DNA of 21,598 nt from positions 1 through 21,598 of the forward strand of contig JACZKF010000340.1 of the NCBI GenBank assembly GCA_014860175.1, in the 5' to 3' direction. The notes beneath the pieces were generated by a model. That model had not been told where the DNA came from. It made no database searches and worked only from the letters and a program-made list of their open reading frames with translations. Position 1 is the first letter of the stretch; the number at the start of each line of letters is the position of its first letter. The DNA comes from Desulfuromonadales bacterium. GTDB lineage: Bacteria; Desulfobacterota; Desulfuromonadia; Desulfuromonadales; JACZKF01. Both the position numbers and the translations under genes were made by a program. Below, in pieces: positions 7,471 through 16,020 of this stretch.

Positions 7471-8709
7471 CTAAAATCCAGAAACGGACCTGCCTTCCCG
7501 GCCGGCAAGCCTGGCGCATGGGTGGCGCCTGGCCCACTGGGTAAATGTTTCGGCGGCCATCGGCCTGGCAATGAAATAGCCTTGCGCCAGTTGGCTGCCG
7601 AGCTGCCGCAGCAGATCCCAATCCTGTTGGGTTTCCACCCCTTCGGCCACGGAGCTGATCGTCAACCTCTTGGCCATCTCCAGACTGGATTCGATGATGA
7701 TCCTGGCCGATTGCTGGCGGGCGGCATTGTTGATGAATGACTGATCGATTTTGAGTTCGGTAAAAGGGATAAGGGTGAGTTGCTGCATCGATGAATACCC
7801 GGTGCCATAGTCATCGAGGGACAAGCCGAAGCCCTTCATCCGCAACCGCGAAAGGTTCTCCAGCACCACGCCGAAATCGTCGGTGGTCGCCGATTCCGTC
7901 ACCTCGAAGATCATATGACAGGGATCGAGGTTTTCGCCGCGCACCAGTTCCGTCAGCCGTTCGGCCAGCAGCACATCGGTCAACGACTTGACGGAGAGGT
8001 TGACTGCGATGGTGACCTCCGCGGCACTGGCCGCCCATCGCTGACAAAAGGCTGCCGATTTTTGTACCATTTGCCAGGTGAGGGTATCGATCAGTCCGTT
8101 GTTCTCCATGATCTCGATAAATGCCAGGGGCTCGACGATTCCCTTTTGGGGATGACGCCAGCGCGCCAATGCTTCCGCACCCTTGATCCGCCCGGTGGCC
8201 ATTTCCAGCTTGGGTTGAAAAAAAGGCTCGAATTGATCTCGGTTCAACCCCTCAACCAGTTCAGCGAAGGTGAATGCCGTCGCGGTGCTCTCGGGCGGGC
8301 TCGGGTCCCGCCCGGTCGACCGATGGCGGTTGATCAGGGGGGCAAGCTTGGCGGCGGTCACCGGCTTCTCGATCACCCCCAGGATGGTAATACCGTAAGC
8401 CTTGGCCATGGTTTCGACCGATGCCAGCAGTGCGCCATCCAGGGCGCTGGCGAGAATAACCGAAACCGTCGTCCTGGCCGCGCCCAGATGGCGCATTAAT
8501 TCCATGCCATCCATCCCCGGCATGTCCAGGTCGCTGATGATGATGTCAGTGGTCGCCGCTTCCGGGGCTTGGATGAGCTGCAAGGCGCCCAAACCGTCCG
8601 TGGCCCAGCACATCTGGGTCGCACCGAGAGCCGCCAAGGTTTTCAGCACCATCCCCCGTTGAAATTCGTGGTCTTCAACCACCAGGAATTTTAGCTCGGC
8701 GATACCCAT
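7471..8709 (-). CDS. Response regulator with EAL domain (c-di-GMP phosphodiesterase)
   Basis: 412 residues. Receiver domain at ~7-130: acidic pair E12/D13, phospho-acceptor D60 (ISDLDMPGMDG) and K116 in EKPV. EAL domain at ~150-395 with its catalytic set: E179 in EAL, N237 in VNLS, E269 in FEVTES, D299-D300 in LDDYGTG, K320 in LKID, and E356/E359 in AEGVET. It should hydrolyse cyclic di-GMP under control of phosphorylation. The ATG at 8709 lies inside the end of the hybrid kinase gene (overlap 19 nt) and is preceded by GGGGAAG, so the two are almost certainly translated together. The kinase's HPt domain is the likely phosphate donor. No GGDEF domain is present. Confidence 0.93.
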   Translation of the reverse strand: MGIAELKFLVVEDHEFQRGMVLKTLAALGATQMCWATDGLGALQLIQAPEAATTDIIISDLDMPGMDGMELMRHLGAARTTVSVILASALDGALLASVETMAKAYGITILGVIEKPVTAAKLAPLINRHRSTGRDPSPPESTATAFTFAELVEGLNRDQFEPFFQPKLEMATGRIKGAEALARWRHPQKGIVEPLAFIEIMENNGLIDTLTWQMVQKSAAFCQRWAASAAEVTIAVNLSVKSLTDVLLAERLTELVRGENLDPCHMIFEVTESATTDDFGVVLENLSRLRMKGFGLSLDDYGTGYSSMQQLTLIPFTELKIDQSFINNAARQQSARIIIESSLEMAKRLTISSVAEGVETQQDWDLLRQLGSQLAQGYFIARPMAAETFTQWARRHPCARLAGREGRSVSGF

Positions 8710-11306
8710 TTCGCTTCCCCGCAAGCAACGTTTAACCGCTTGAGTTCATGATTGAATACGACCATGGCCGCCGCGATCGACGGCCAGTCACCGGCACGGC
8801 CGGCGTGCTCCAGGTGCTCGCACACGGTGGCCAGCACGCTGGCCCCGACCATGCCACTGGCCCCTCTTATGCGATGCGCGGCGCGAATGATCTGTGACAG
8901 GTCATGCTGGTCATTGGCCTGCCTGATCATGGCGACGTCCTGGTTATTGACCCGTTGAAAATCGGTCATGATTTCAAGCTCCAGCGCCACATTGCCGCCG
9001 GAAATCCTGGCCAGCATCGCCCGATCGACCGACACTGCCTCCGCTGGGCCTGCGGCCTTCAGGGTCCCTGATCCCGCCTTGTCCGTCGCGGCGCCCGTCT
9101 CTTCACCCGGTTGCTCAAGGGGCAACCAGAGGTCGAGCTTTTGCACCAGGTTCTCCAACTCGATGGGCTTAGCAAGATAATCGTCCATGCCGGCGGCCAG
9201 ACAGATCGCCTCCTCGCCCCGCAGGGCGTTGGCCGTGCAGGCGATAATAGGGGTGCGGTTGTCGCGTCCCGCCTCGCTTTCGCGAATGCGGCGGGTGAGT
9301 TCATAGCCGTTCATCTCCGGCATGTTGATATCGGTGATAACGATCCCGAACCGACCCGACTGCCATTTTGTCAGTGCTTCGACCCCGTTTTCCACACTCT
9401 CGGCCGCATAGCCCAGCATGTTCACCTGGCGCAACAAAAGAACCCGATTGGTCGGATGATCATCGACCACCAGCACCAGGCTGCCATCGGCCTCGGCCTG
9501 GGCGATCTCCGGGGCCATACGGCGTCCCTTGATGACCGTACTCAGCGCATCCCGGGTAGTGACCGGATCGCTTTTTACCAGCGCCAGCGGATCGGCGATC
9601 GGCAGGGGAAATTCGAAACTCATGGTGGTACCGGCGCCGAATTCGCTGGTCATCTCGATGGCGGCGCCGCCCATCATTTTGGCCAACCGCTGGCAGATCG
9701 TCAGCCCGAGGCCGGTGCCGCCCATGCGGAGCGAAGCATCGCCCGTAGCCTGGACGAAGGGCTGAAAGAGGAGTGCCTGGTCGGCCGGTGAAATGCCGCT
9801 GCCGGTATCCCGCACCGAAAAGCGCACCCGATCGATGCCGTCGGCCCGATTCACCAGCTTCGCCTTGATATCGATTTCGCCTGCGGTGGTGAATTTGAGG
9901 GAGTTACTGACCAGATTATTGAGGATCTGGCGCAGCCGTATGGGATCGATCAGCAGCGCGGGGCTGATCTGTGGATCGACGCTGTATTTGAGCAACAACC
10001 CCTTGCTGCTGGCGACGCCGCCATAAAACTTGTGGATGGCCGTCAGCATCGCGATGATCGAAGTAGCCTCGGGGCGCATTTCCAGCTTGCCGGCCTCGAT
10101 TTTGGAGAAGTCCAGGATATCGTCGATGATCCGCTGCAACGAAGCGCCCGATTCGCGCACCGCCTCGAGCATGTGATGCTGCGCCTCGTCAAGGCGGGTG
10201 AGACTGAGGAGTTCCAGCATGCCGAACATGCCGTTCATCGGCGTGCGGATCTCGTGGCTCATGGTGGAGAGAAAGATGCTCTTGGCCCGGTTGGATGCCT
10301 CGGCCGCCTCTTTCGCTTCTTCCAGCGCGTAATCCAGGAGCTTGCGCTCAGTGATGTCACGGGCGGCGGCGAAAACCCCTTGCAGCCGCCGGTCCCGGTC
10401 GTGGAAGGTGGTGGCATTGTAGGAGACTACGGTCTCCTTGCCGTCCCTGGCGCGGGCGGTAAGTTCGTAATCGGTGACCTTGCCTTCGGCCAGCACCTGC
10501 TTGATGGCTGTCTCGGCCCGTTGCGGATCGGTGAAGTACTTCTTAAAGGGGGCGCCGATCAATTCATCGCGGGTACAACCGGTGAGGGCCTCCATCTGCT
10601 TGTTGAGGTCGGTGACGATCCCTTGTGGATCGGTGGTCATGATGGCATCGATATTGGATTCGATCAGCGATCGGGTGTAGAACTGCTGATCGCGCAGGCG
10701 CTGATCCAGCTTCAGCCGCTCCGCTTCCACCTGCTTGCGGGCGGTGTTGTCGGTACCGATCAACAGATAGCCGATGATGACCTCCTGCTCGTCGCGCAGG
10801 GCGGTGACCGACACCATCGCGGGCAGGCGGCTGCCATCCTGGCGGATGTAGGTCAGTTCATAGATATCCTCGATGCCCCGTGAAGCCTTGAAGACCAGGG
10901 CGGCAAAACCGGGGGTGATGGGGGTTTCCAGCTCGATGCTCAGCGCTTCGGCCCGGGCGATCACTTCCTCGGGGTCGGAAATGTCGGCCGGAGTGATTTT
11001 ATTCACCACCTCAGCGGCGGTGTAGCCCAGCATCCGCTCCGCCCCGACGTTGAAGATCTGAATGACGCCCTTGGCATCGGTGGCGATACTGGAGAAGTTG
11101 GCGCTGTTCAGAATCGCCCGCTGCAAGGCACCGGCTCTCAGCAGCGCCTCTTCCTGTTGCCCTTCAGGAACAACATTGCTCAGGACGGCGGCTTGATCCA
11201 TCCCCAGGCCGGGGGTCTCCGTCATCGCCAAACCGGCATCTGGGCAGGCGGGTCGAACCGGGGGCTGCGACCTCCCTCCTGTACCTGGACATTCCACCTT
11301 TTCCAA
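8691..11306 (-). CDS. Cytosolic PAS-PAS hybrid sensor histidine kinase (HisKA-HATPase-REC-HPt)
   Basis: 871 residues with no membrane segment. Two PAS units (~60-190 and ~210-320) precede HisKA with H351 (STMSHEIRTPMNG). The ATPase domain has N-box ILNNLVSNSLKFT (~461-473), DTGSGI (~500-505) and GGTGLGL (~529-535). A receiver domain has D659 (ITDINMPEMNG) and the AKPI lysine. A C-terminal HPt domain has H811 (RAAHRIRGASG). This is a complete internal phosphorelay, H to D to H, with output likely to the receiver of the overlapping EAL protein. The start at TTG 11306 has GGAGG 4 nt upstream. An internal ATG at 11225 is a possible alternative because residues 1-27 are not conserved-looking. The signal sensed is unknown; cytosolic PAS domains suggest redox, ligand or cofactor sensing. 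Confidence 0.92.
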   Translation of the reverse strand: MEKVECPGTGGRSQPPVRPACPDAGLAMTETPGLGMDQAAVLSNVVPEGQQEEALLRAGALQRAILNSANFSSIATDAKGVIQIFNVGAERMLGYTAAEVVNKITPADISDPEEVIARAEALSIELETPITPGFAALVFKASRGIEDIYELTYIRQDGSRLPAMVSVTALRDEQEVIIGYLLIGTDNTARKQVEAERLKLDQRLRDQQFYTRSLIESNIDAIMTTDPQGIVTDLNKQMEALTGCTRDELIGAPFKKYFTDPQRAETAIKQVLAEGKVTDYELTARARDGKETVVSYNATTFHDRDRRLQGVFAAARDITERKLLDYALEEAKEAAEASNRAKSIFLSTMSHEIRTPMNGMFGMLELLSLTRLDEAQHHMLEAVRESGASLQRIIDDILDFSKIEAGKLEMRPEATSIIAMLTAIHKFYGGVASSKGLLLKYSVDPQISPALLIDPIRLRQILNNLVSNSLKFTTAGEIDIKAKLVNRADGIDRVRFSVRDTGSGISPADQALLFQPFVQATGDASLRMGGTGLGLTICQRLAKMMGGAAIEMTSEFGAGTTMSFEFPLPIADPLALVKSDPVTTRDALSTVIKGRRMAPEIAQAEADGSLVLVVDDHPTNRVLLLRQVNMLGYAAESVENGVEALTKWQSGRFGIVITDINMPEMNGYELTRRIRESEAGRDNRTPIIACTANALRGEEAICLAAGMDDYLAKPIELENLVQKLDLWLPLEQPGEETGAATDKAGSGTLKAAGPAEAVSVDRAMLARISGGNVALELEIMTDFQRVNNQDVAMIRQANDQHDLSQIIRAAHRIRGASGMVGASVLATVCEHLEHAGRAGDWPSIAAAMVVFNHELKRLNVACGEAKWVSPS

Positions 11307-11861
11307 TCTTCCTCCCAGTCAGCTCCGAACCGGCGCCGATCGCAAAATCAAGTCGAACCCAACTGCCGCTGTTTTGTCCTGCTCGACGTCATCCTGGTTG
11401 ACGATGTCGTTGACCCCTTGGGGCGGATGTCACCCTGGCGATGACTCAAACGGAACATCTCTGTGACTTCAGCCATTTCAATCCATGTCGGATTAAAGTC
11501 GCAAGGACCCTGCCAATATCCAGGAATGGCGCATTATTCTTGCCGTGGTGGGAGAGGGGCAGGAATGGATTGACATATCCGCATCTTGGTTTTCCAGTGG
11601 TTCTTCATGAAGCCTCAACATGTTGAGGTTCCGTCGGATATGAAGGTTCAACGATTGATATCCTCCTGCTTCTACTGCAGCGCCCCCTCCATGGCAGCGT
11701 TTCTGCTCCGCAGTATGCCCGATGAGCGCGCAATCCATCTTTTTAGAAGAAGGAGTAAAATAGGCTGGAGACCAAAGTTGTCGCAACCGCGGAAGGTGGT
11801 CCCATTTTTTGCGCATATTTTTAGCGCCTTTAAACACCCAGGAACCTAAGGAGCGCCCCCC
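11307..11861. other. 555-bp intergenic region between divergent sensor kinases
   Basis: This gap separates two oppositely transcribed kinase genes and must hold both promoters. A TTGACA lies at 11569-11574 on the plus strand without a good -10 partner, and TAAAAT lies at 11755-11760 without a good -35. Short frames here do not resemble known proteins. I see no RNA gene or riboswitch fold. The plus-strand gene has a clear AAGGAG ribosome site just before 11862. Confidence 0.5.
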
Positions 11862-14222
11862 ATGGCCGCATCCGACCTTGAGCAGGAAAACGCACGTCTG
11901 GAGCGGGAATTAAGAATCCAGCGGCAAATAGCTTTTGCCTCCGGACTTTTCCAGGACGATGTCAGTGTACGCACCCTTCTGGAGTCGCTCGCCGAAGGGG
12001 TCGTCATCATCGAGAACTCCGGGACCATTCTGCTTGCTAATACCCGTATCGAGCAAATGTTCGGTTATCCAAAGAAGGACCTCATCGGCAAGCCCCTTGC
12101 GGTTCTAGTTCCCGAACGCTTCCATAAAGACTATGAAGAGCATCAGGCGCAGTTCTTCGCAGAGCCCAGGATCATACCAATGGTCCAGACCCCGGATCTG
12201 GTCGGACGCCGCCGGGACGGCAGCGAGTTCCCCCTGGAAATCAGCCTGGGCTTTCTCGAAACAATAAATGGCGTTCTCGCAATGGCCTTTGTCAGCGACA
12301 TCACCATCCGCAAGCAGATCGAGACTCGCCTTCGGCAAAGCGAAGAGTTGTTTCATATACAGGTGGAATGCGTGAAGGACTACGCAATTTTCACCTTCGA
12401 TTCACAGGGAATCGTCCTGAACTGGAATGCGGGCGCGGAGCGCTTGAAGGGTTATCGGGCTGAGGAGATCATCGGCAAGCATTTCTCCTGTTTTTATTCG
12501 AAAGAGGATCGGAATGCCGGCAAGCCCGAAGAAGAATTGAAAAAAGCCGCCGCCGAGGGGCGCTTTGAAGAAGAAGGCTGGCGGATCCGCAAGGACGGAA
12601 GCAGCTTCTGGGCCGATGTGATAATTACCGCATTACATGATGAAAACGGGGACCTGTGGGGGTTTTCAAAAGTGACGCGCGATATCACCGGGCGCAAAAA
12701 AGCGGAAGCCGAAATCCAGGATGCCCGGGAATATGCCGAAAACATTGTAGAAACCGTACGCGAACCGCTTGTGGTGCTGAGTTCCGACCTGAAGATTCTC
12801 ACCGGCAACCACAGCTTTTACCATACCTTCCAGGTAACGCCCGACGAAACAATCGGGAATTTCATCTACGATCTCGGCAATAGGCAGTGGGACATTCCCA
12901 AGCTGCGGGTACTCTTTGAGGAAATCCTTCCCCATGACACCGTGTTCAATGGCTATGAAGTCGAGCATGATTTCCCCGATATCGGCCGCAAGATTATGCT
13001 GCTCAACGCTCGGCAGATTTTCCGGGAAAATATCGGCTCACCCATAATCCTCCTGGCCATGGAAGACATCACCGAACGCAAGCAGTTGGAAGCCGAAATC
13101 CAGAACGCCCGGGAATATGCCGAGAACATTGTAGAAACCGTACGCGAACCGCTGGTGGTGCTGAATTCCGACCTGAAGATTCTCACCGCCAACCACAGTT
13201 TCTACCATACCTTCCAAGTAGCGCCCGAGGATACCATCGGGAATTTCATCTACGACCTCGGCAACCGGCAATGGGACGTTCCCAAGCTGCGGGTACTTTT
13301 CGAGGAGATCCTCCCATACGATACCGTGTTCAATGGCTATGAAGTCGAGCACGATTTCCCCGATATCGGCCGCAAAATCATGCTGCTCAACGCCCGGCAG
13401 ATTTTCCGGGAAGATATCGGGTCACATATTATCCTCTTGGCCATGGAAGACATCACCGAACGGAAGTCCGCCGAGGAGCAGATCAAAATTCTGAATACCA
13501 GTCTTGTAGCCCATGCTTCCGAGCTGGGGGCCGCCAACCGGGAACTGGAGACGTTTAGTTACACGGTGGCCCACGATCTGCGCAAGCCTCTGACCGTTAT
13601 CAACGGCTACTGCCAGGTAATCGAAGAATTGTGCGGCGACATGCTCGACGAAGTTTGCAAAGGTTATCTCCGGGAGACCTACGAAGGCACCTTGCGCATG
13701 AACCGGCTCATCGACGCCCTGCTCCAGTTCTCCAGCCTGGCGCACGTCGAACCGCGGCGGGAAACGGTTGATCTTTCCGCTATGGCACATGAGGTGGCCG
13801 AGGAACTTAAGCTGGCCGAACCGGAGCGACGGATGACTTTCCTCCTACCCAGCAAAATAGTGGCCGAGGCAGACCCGGAGTTGCTGCGAGTGGTCCTGGC
13901 CAACCTTTTCGGGAACGCCTGGAAGTACACCAGCAATCGCGAGGAAGGAGTCATTGAGTTCAGTGCAACGCAGATCCGTGGGACAGGAACCTACTTCATC
14001 AAGGACAATGGGATGGGCTTTGATCCGGCAACCACAGACAGGCTGTTTGCCCCTTTCCATCGCCTTGAGGCCGGCCAGGAGGTCGAAGGTCTGGGAATAG
14101 GTCTGGCTACCGTTGCCCGCATCATCAGCCGCCACGGCGGAAAGGTGTGGGCCGAGGGGGAACCAGGGAAGGGGGCGACCTTCTATTTCACTCTTGGTTC
14201 AGAGCTAAGTAACAGGTTTTAG
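11862..14222 (+). CDS. Four-PAS sensor histidine kinase with duplicated PAS unit
   Basis: 786 residues, cytosolic, starting with a short coiled stretch (DLEQENARLERELRIQRQ). PAS1 is at ~38-148 and PAS2 at ~160-278 (YAIFTFDSQGIVLNWNAGAE). PAS3 (~285-405) and PAS4 (~413-533) are nearly identical to each other. A coiled linker leads to HisKA with H571 (YTVAHDLRKPLT). The HATPase domain has N681/N685 (LANLFGNAWKYTSN), DNGMGFD (~715-721) and LGIGLAT (~744-750). There is no receiver or HPt, so it would phosphorylate a separate regulator, none of which lies next to it. The start ATG 11862 follows AAGGAG with a spacing of 8-9 nt. The HisKA style (VAHDLRKPL) resembles phytochrome-like and Bacillus-type PAS kinases. 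The ligand is not evident. Confidence 0.92.
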   Translation: MAASDLEQENARLERELRIQRQIAFASGLFQDDVSVRTLLESLAEGVVIIENSGTILLANTRIEQMFGYPKKDLIGKPLAVLVPERFHKDYEEHQAQFFAEPRIIPMVQTPDLVGRRRDGSEFPLEISLGFLETINGVLAMAFVSDITIRKQIETRLRQSEELFHIQVECVKDYAIFTFDSQGIVLNWNAGAERLKGYRAEEIIGKHFSCFYSKEDRNAGKPEEELKKAAAEGRFEEEGWRIRKDGSSFWADVIITALHDENGDLWGFSKVTRDITGRKKAEAEIQDAREYAENIVETVREPLVVLSSDLKILTGNHSFYHTFQVTPDETIGNFIYDLGNRQWDIPKLRVLFEEILPHDTVFNGYEVEHDFPDIGRKIMLLNARQIFRENIGSPIILLAMEDITERKQLEAEIQNAREYAENIVETVREPLVVLNSDLKILTANHSFYHTFQVAPEDTIGNFIYDLGNRQWDVPKLRVLFEEILPYDTVFNGYEVEHDFPDIGRKIMLLNARQIFREDIGSHIILLAMEDITERKSAEEQIKILNTSLVAHASELGAANRELETFSYTVAHDLRKPLTVINGYCQVIEELCGDMLDEVCKGYLRETYEGTLRMNRLIDALLQFSSLAHVEPRRETVDLSAMAHEVAEELKLAEPERRMTFLLPSKIVAEADPELLRVVLANLFGNAWKYTSNREEGVIEFSATQIRGTGTYFIKDNGMGFDPATTDRLFAPFHRLEAGQEVEGLGIGLATVARIISRHGGKVWAEGEPGKGATFYFTLGSELSNRF
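12699..13466 (+). repeat. Tandem 384-bp duplication encoding PAS3 and PAS4
   Basis: Two adjacent units with a period of 384 bp (128 codons), for example GAAGCCGAAATCCAG at 12705 and again at 13089. The units end in almost the same MEDITERK codons. Differences are scattered and mostly silent or conservative. The reading frame is preserved through the junction. Confidence 0.9.
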
Positions 14223-14226
14223 GACT

Positions 14227-14261
14227 GAGGCTGGGGTCATGAGGCTGGGAGGCTGGGGTCA
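14227..14261 (+). repeat. Short tandem direct repeats after the PAS kinase
   Basis: GAGGCTGGGGTCA occurs at 14227-14239 and 14249-14261, with a shortened copy (GAGGCTGGG) at 14241-14249. They lie just after the kinase stop. No associated element was recognised. Confidence 0.55.
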
Positions 14262-14288
14262 GGCACATGGAGAACCCTAGCGGGCCAA

Positions 14289-14313
14289 CACGGCAGCGTG
14301 CCGTGCCGATTTT
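14289..14313 (+). terminator. Probable intrinsic terminator of the four-PAS kinase
   Basis: A perfect 7-bp stem CACGGCA/TGCCGTG (14289-14295, 14299-14305) with a GCG loop is followed by CCGATTTT. It lies 67 nt after the kinase stop, before the convergent lipoprotein gene. Confidence 0.5.
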
Positions 14314-14346
14314 CCCGATTCGTGCTGTTTTTCGGGTGGGTGAGCT

Positions 14347-14985
14347 TCATTTCGGAGCACTTTCTTCCCCTTGCGCCAGAGAACAGAGATCCTGCTGAAG
14401 CCGAACCGACAGATCCCGGACCAACTCGCTCATGGCCGATGCGAAAAGAGGCGCTTTCCCCCCGGGCTGGGACGGGCTCCCTAACCGGTAGATGCGGTTA
14501 AAATGGATTTCGGCTCCCCCGACGGTGCCCGACAGGGTAATCCCGACCGTCAGCACCGCCCGTTCCCCTCCTTCGTTCGGCTCCCAGGCGAAGGTATAAA
14601 TTCTCCCGGTCAGCTCCAGAGGCGGGAAAGAGGGATCTCCGTTCATCGATACCGCGGAGAAAAGGTCCCCGGTGCTCAAGTCCCGGCCCAGCGATTCCGC
14701 CACCATTCGTCCGGGAGGGGCAACCCACTGGTAGGCCCCGGAAAAACGCACCTCACCCGCCGGTTTCAGAACCGTCATTTCCGTTCGGTCGTAGGGACTG
14801 GCGGCCGAGAACTCCCGGATTCGCACCCCCTCGCCAAAGGAACGGAGGCAATCGACGGGCGGCGGATCATAGTCGAGGTGGTAAAAAACCGACGCCGGCC
14901 CGGGTTCGGGGAGGAGCCCGCCGCAGCCGCCGGCCGAAAGGGTGAAGAGAAAAGCAAGGGAAACAAGGAGAGCGGACCGGCACAT
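14347..14985 (-). CDS. ABC-transport auxiliary lipoprotein (PqiC/MlaD-associated type)
   Basis: 212 residues. The N-terminus is a lipoprotein signal: MCRSALLVSLAFLFTLSAGGC, with the acylated Cys at residue 21. After it comes the family pattern FYHLDYDPPP, a predicted first strand near VRIREFSAASPYDRTEM, and a C-terminal helix ending in a short polar tail. This family is the periplasmic/outer-membrane partner of MCE systems, thought to link the MCE protein to the outer membrane. The ATG at 14985 is 4 nt after the MCE stop, and the AGGTGA ribosome site overlaps the end of that gene. It is the last gene of the mlaE-MCE-lipoprotein operon. The family call is from position and pattern. Confidence 0.82.
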   Translation of the reverse strand: MCRSALLVSLAFLFTLSAGGCGGLLPEPGPASVFYHLDYDPPPVDCLRSFGEGVRIREFSAASPYDRTEMTVLKPAGEVRFSGAYQWVAPPGRMVAESLGRDLSTGDLFSAVSMNGDPSFPPLELTGRIYTFAWEPNEGGERAVLTVGITLSGTVGGAEIHFNRIYRLGSPSQPGGKAPLFASAMSELVRDLSVRLQQDLCSLAQGEESAPK

Positions 14986-14989
14986 CGGA

Positions 14990-15961
14990 TCACCTCGCAA
15001 AAGGATCGTGCTTTTCCCGGCGTTCGAGGATCTGCCCGGGTTCCCGCCGCAGGGAACGGACCAGCCGGTCGAGTTCGGTCAGCAGCAGATTGACGTTCTG
15101 AAGCGTGCGCTCCAGATGGGAAATCGACTGGCCGACCTGGAGGTCCCAGGAGCGCACCGCCTCTTCTCCTGTCTTCGCCATCCCCTCCAGCCGCCCGGAG
15201 ATCTCGCTGAGGGCACCGGGCGGCACCTCCTCCAACTGCGCCGCCAGTGTTTCGCTGGCGCGGCGCAACTCTCCGGCTGTGGCGGAAAGGTCGAGGAGAA
15301 TCTTGCGCCACTCGCCGGGAGCGTCCTGGTCACCGAGGGCCTCGAGGATCGCCTGCAGATCGGCGGAGGCTTGGCCAACGTTGTCGAGGGTCTTCTGCAG
15401 ATCGGGATCGGCGAGAAGTTCGGCAAGTCGGTCTCCGGCCTGGCGCCACCCTTTGGTCAGATCCCCTATCGCCTTGAAATCGGTATCACCCATCCCTTGC
15501 GCCACGCGCCGTGCCGTGTCGAGGAGTTGATCCATATCGCTGGGGCGGTTGGGGAGAACCGGGTGCTGCGGATCGAAGGGGAGGTCCGGGCGCTCCACCC
15601 TCTCGGCGTTCTCGGCCAGCCGCAGATCGAGGGTGGTCAGTCCGGCGATCAGATGCTGCGAGACCTGCAGGTACATGGCGTCGTCCATCTGAAAATCTTG
15701 CCGGATCTCCAACTCGACCCTTACCATGCGGTCGCCGGGAGCAAGATCGATCGCCGCCACTTTCCCGATCTCGACACCCAGGAACCGGACAACCGCCCCT
15801 CTTTCCAACCCCGCGACCGGGGTGGCGAAGAAGCTGACATAGGTCTGTCTTGCCTTGAAAGGCCCGATGAGCCCTACAAAAACCAGAGCGAGGACCCCCA
15901 GCCCAAGGCCGAGAAGGATGAAAAGGCCAAGCTTGAAAGGGGCAATCCGGTCATCCGTCAT
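14990..15961 (-). CDS. mlaD: MCE/MlaD-family phospholipid-transport substrate-binding protein
   Basis: 323 residues. One N-terminal membrane segment at ~11-33 (LGLFILLGLGLGVLALVFVGLI) anchors it in the inner membrane. The MCE domain follows at ~38-115 (VSFFATPVAGLERGAVVRFLGVEIGKV...LEIRQDF). The C-terminal part is long and helical (about 150 residues of heptad-like Leu/Ala/Asp) and probably extends across the periplasm. It binds lipid between the MlaE permease and outer partners. ATG 15961 follows AGGTGAGAAA. It lies 59 nt after mlaE and 4 nt before the lipoprotein gene. The family is certain; its exact paralogue (Mla, Pqi or Yeb type) is less so, though a single MCE domain fits the Mla type. 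Confidence 0.9.
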   Translation of the reverse strand: MTDDRIAPFKLGLFILLGLGLGVLALVFVGLIGPFKARQTYVSFFATPVAGLERGAVVRFLGVEIGKVAAIDLAPGDRMVRVELEIRQDFQMDDAMYLQVSQHLIAGLTTLDLRLAENAERVERPDLPFDPQHPVLPNRPSDMDQLLDTARRVAQGMGDTDFKAIGDLTKGWRQAGDRLAELLADPDLQKTLDNVGQASADLQAILEALGDQDAPGEWRKILLDLSATAGELRRASETLAAQLEEVPPGALSEISGRLEGMAKTGEEAVRSWDLQVGQSISHLERTLQNVNLLLTELDRLVRSLRREPGQILERREKHDPFAR

Positions 15962-16020
15962 TTTCTCACCTGTGCACCTCCGGGAGAGCCGCGCATGGCG
16001 CTTCGCCCCCACCCCTTTCC

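Noticed and set aside
6480..7571. 363-residue minus-strand frame across the end of the helicase gene
   Set aside because: Shadow of the helicase frame. Low-complexity Gly/Gln/His-rich peptide with no known motif.
10032..10883. 283-residue plus-strand frame opposite the hybrid kinase
   Set aside because: Antisense to the PAS and HisKA coding sequence; no recognisable domain.
11526..11545. TGGCGC...TTGCC resembling a sigma54 promoter before the four-PAS kinase
   Set aside because: The GG to GC spacing is two nucleotides too long for sigma54 recognition.
11493..11837. 114-residue minus-strand frame between the two sensor kinases
   Set aside because: No family resemblance, no good ribosome site, and it lies where the divergent promoters are expected.
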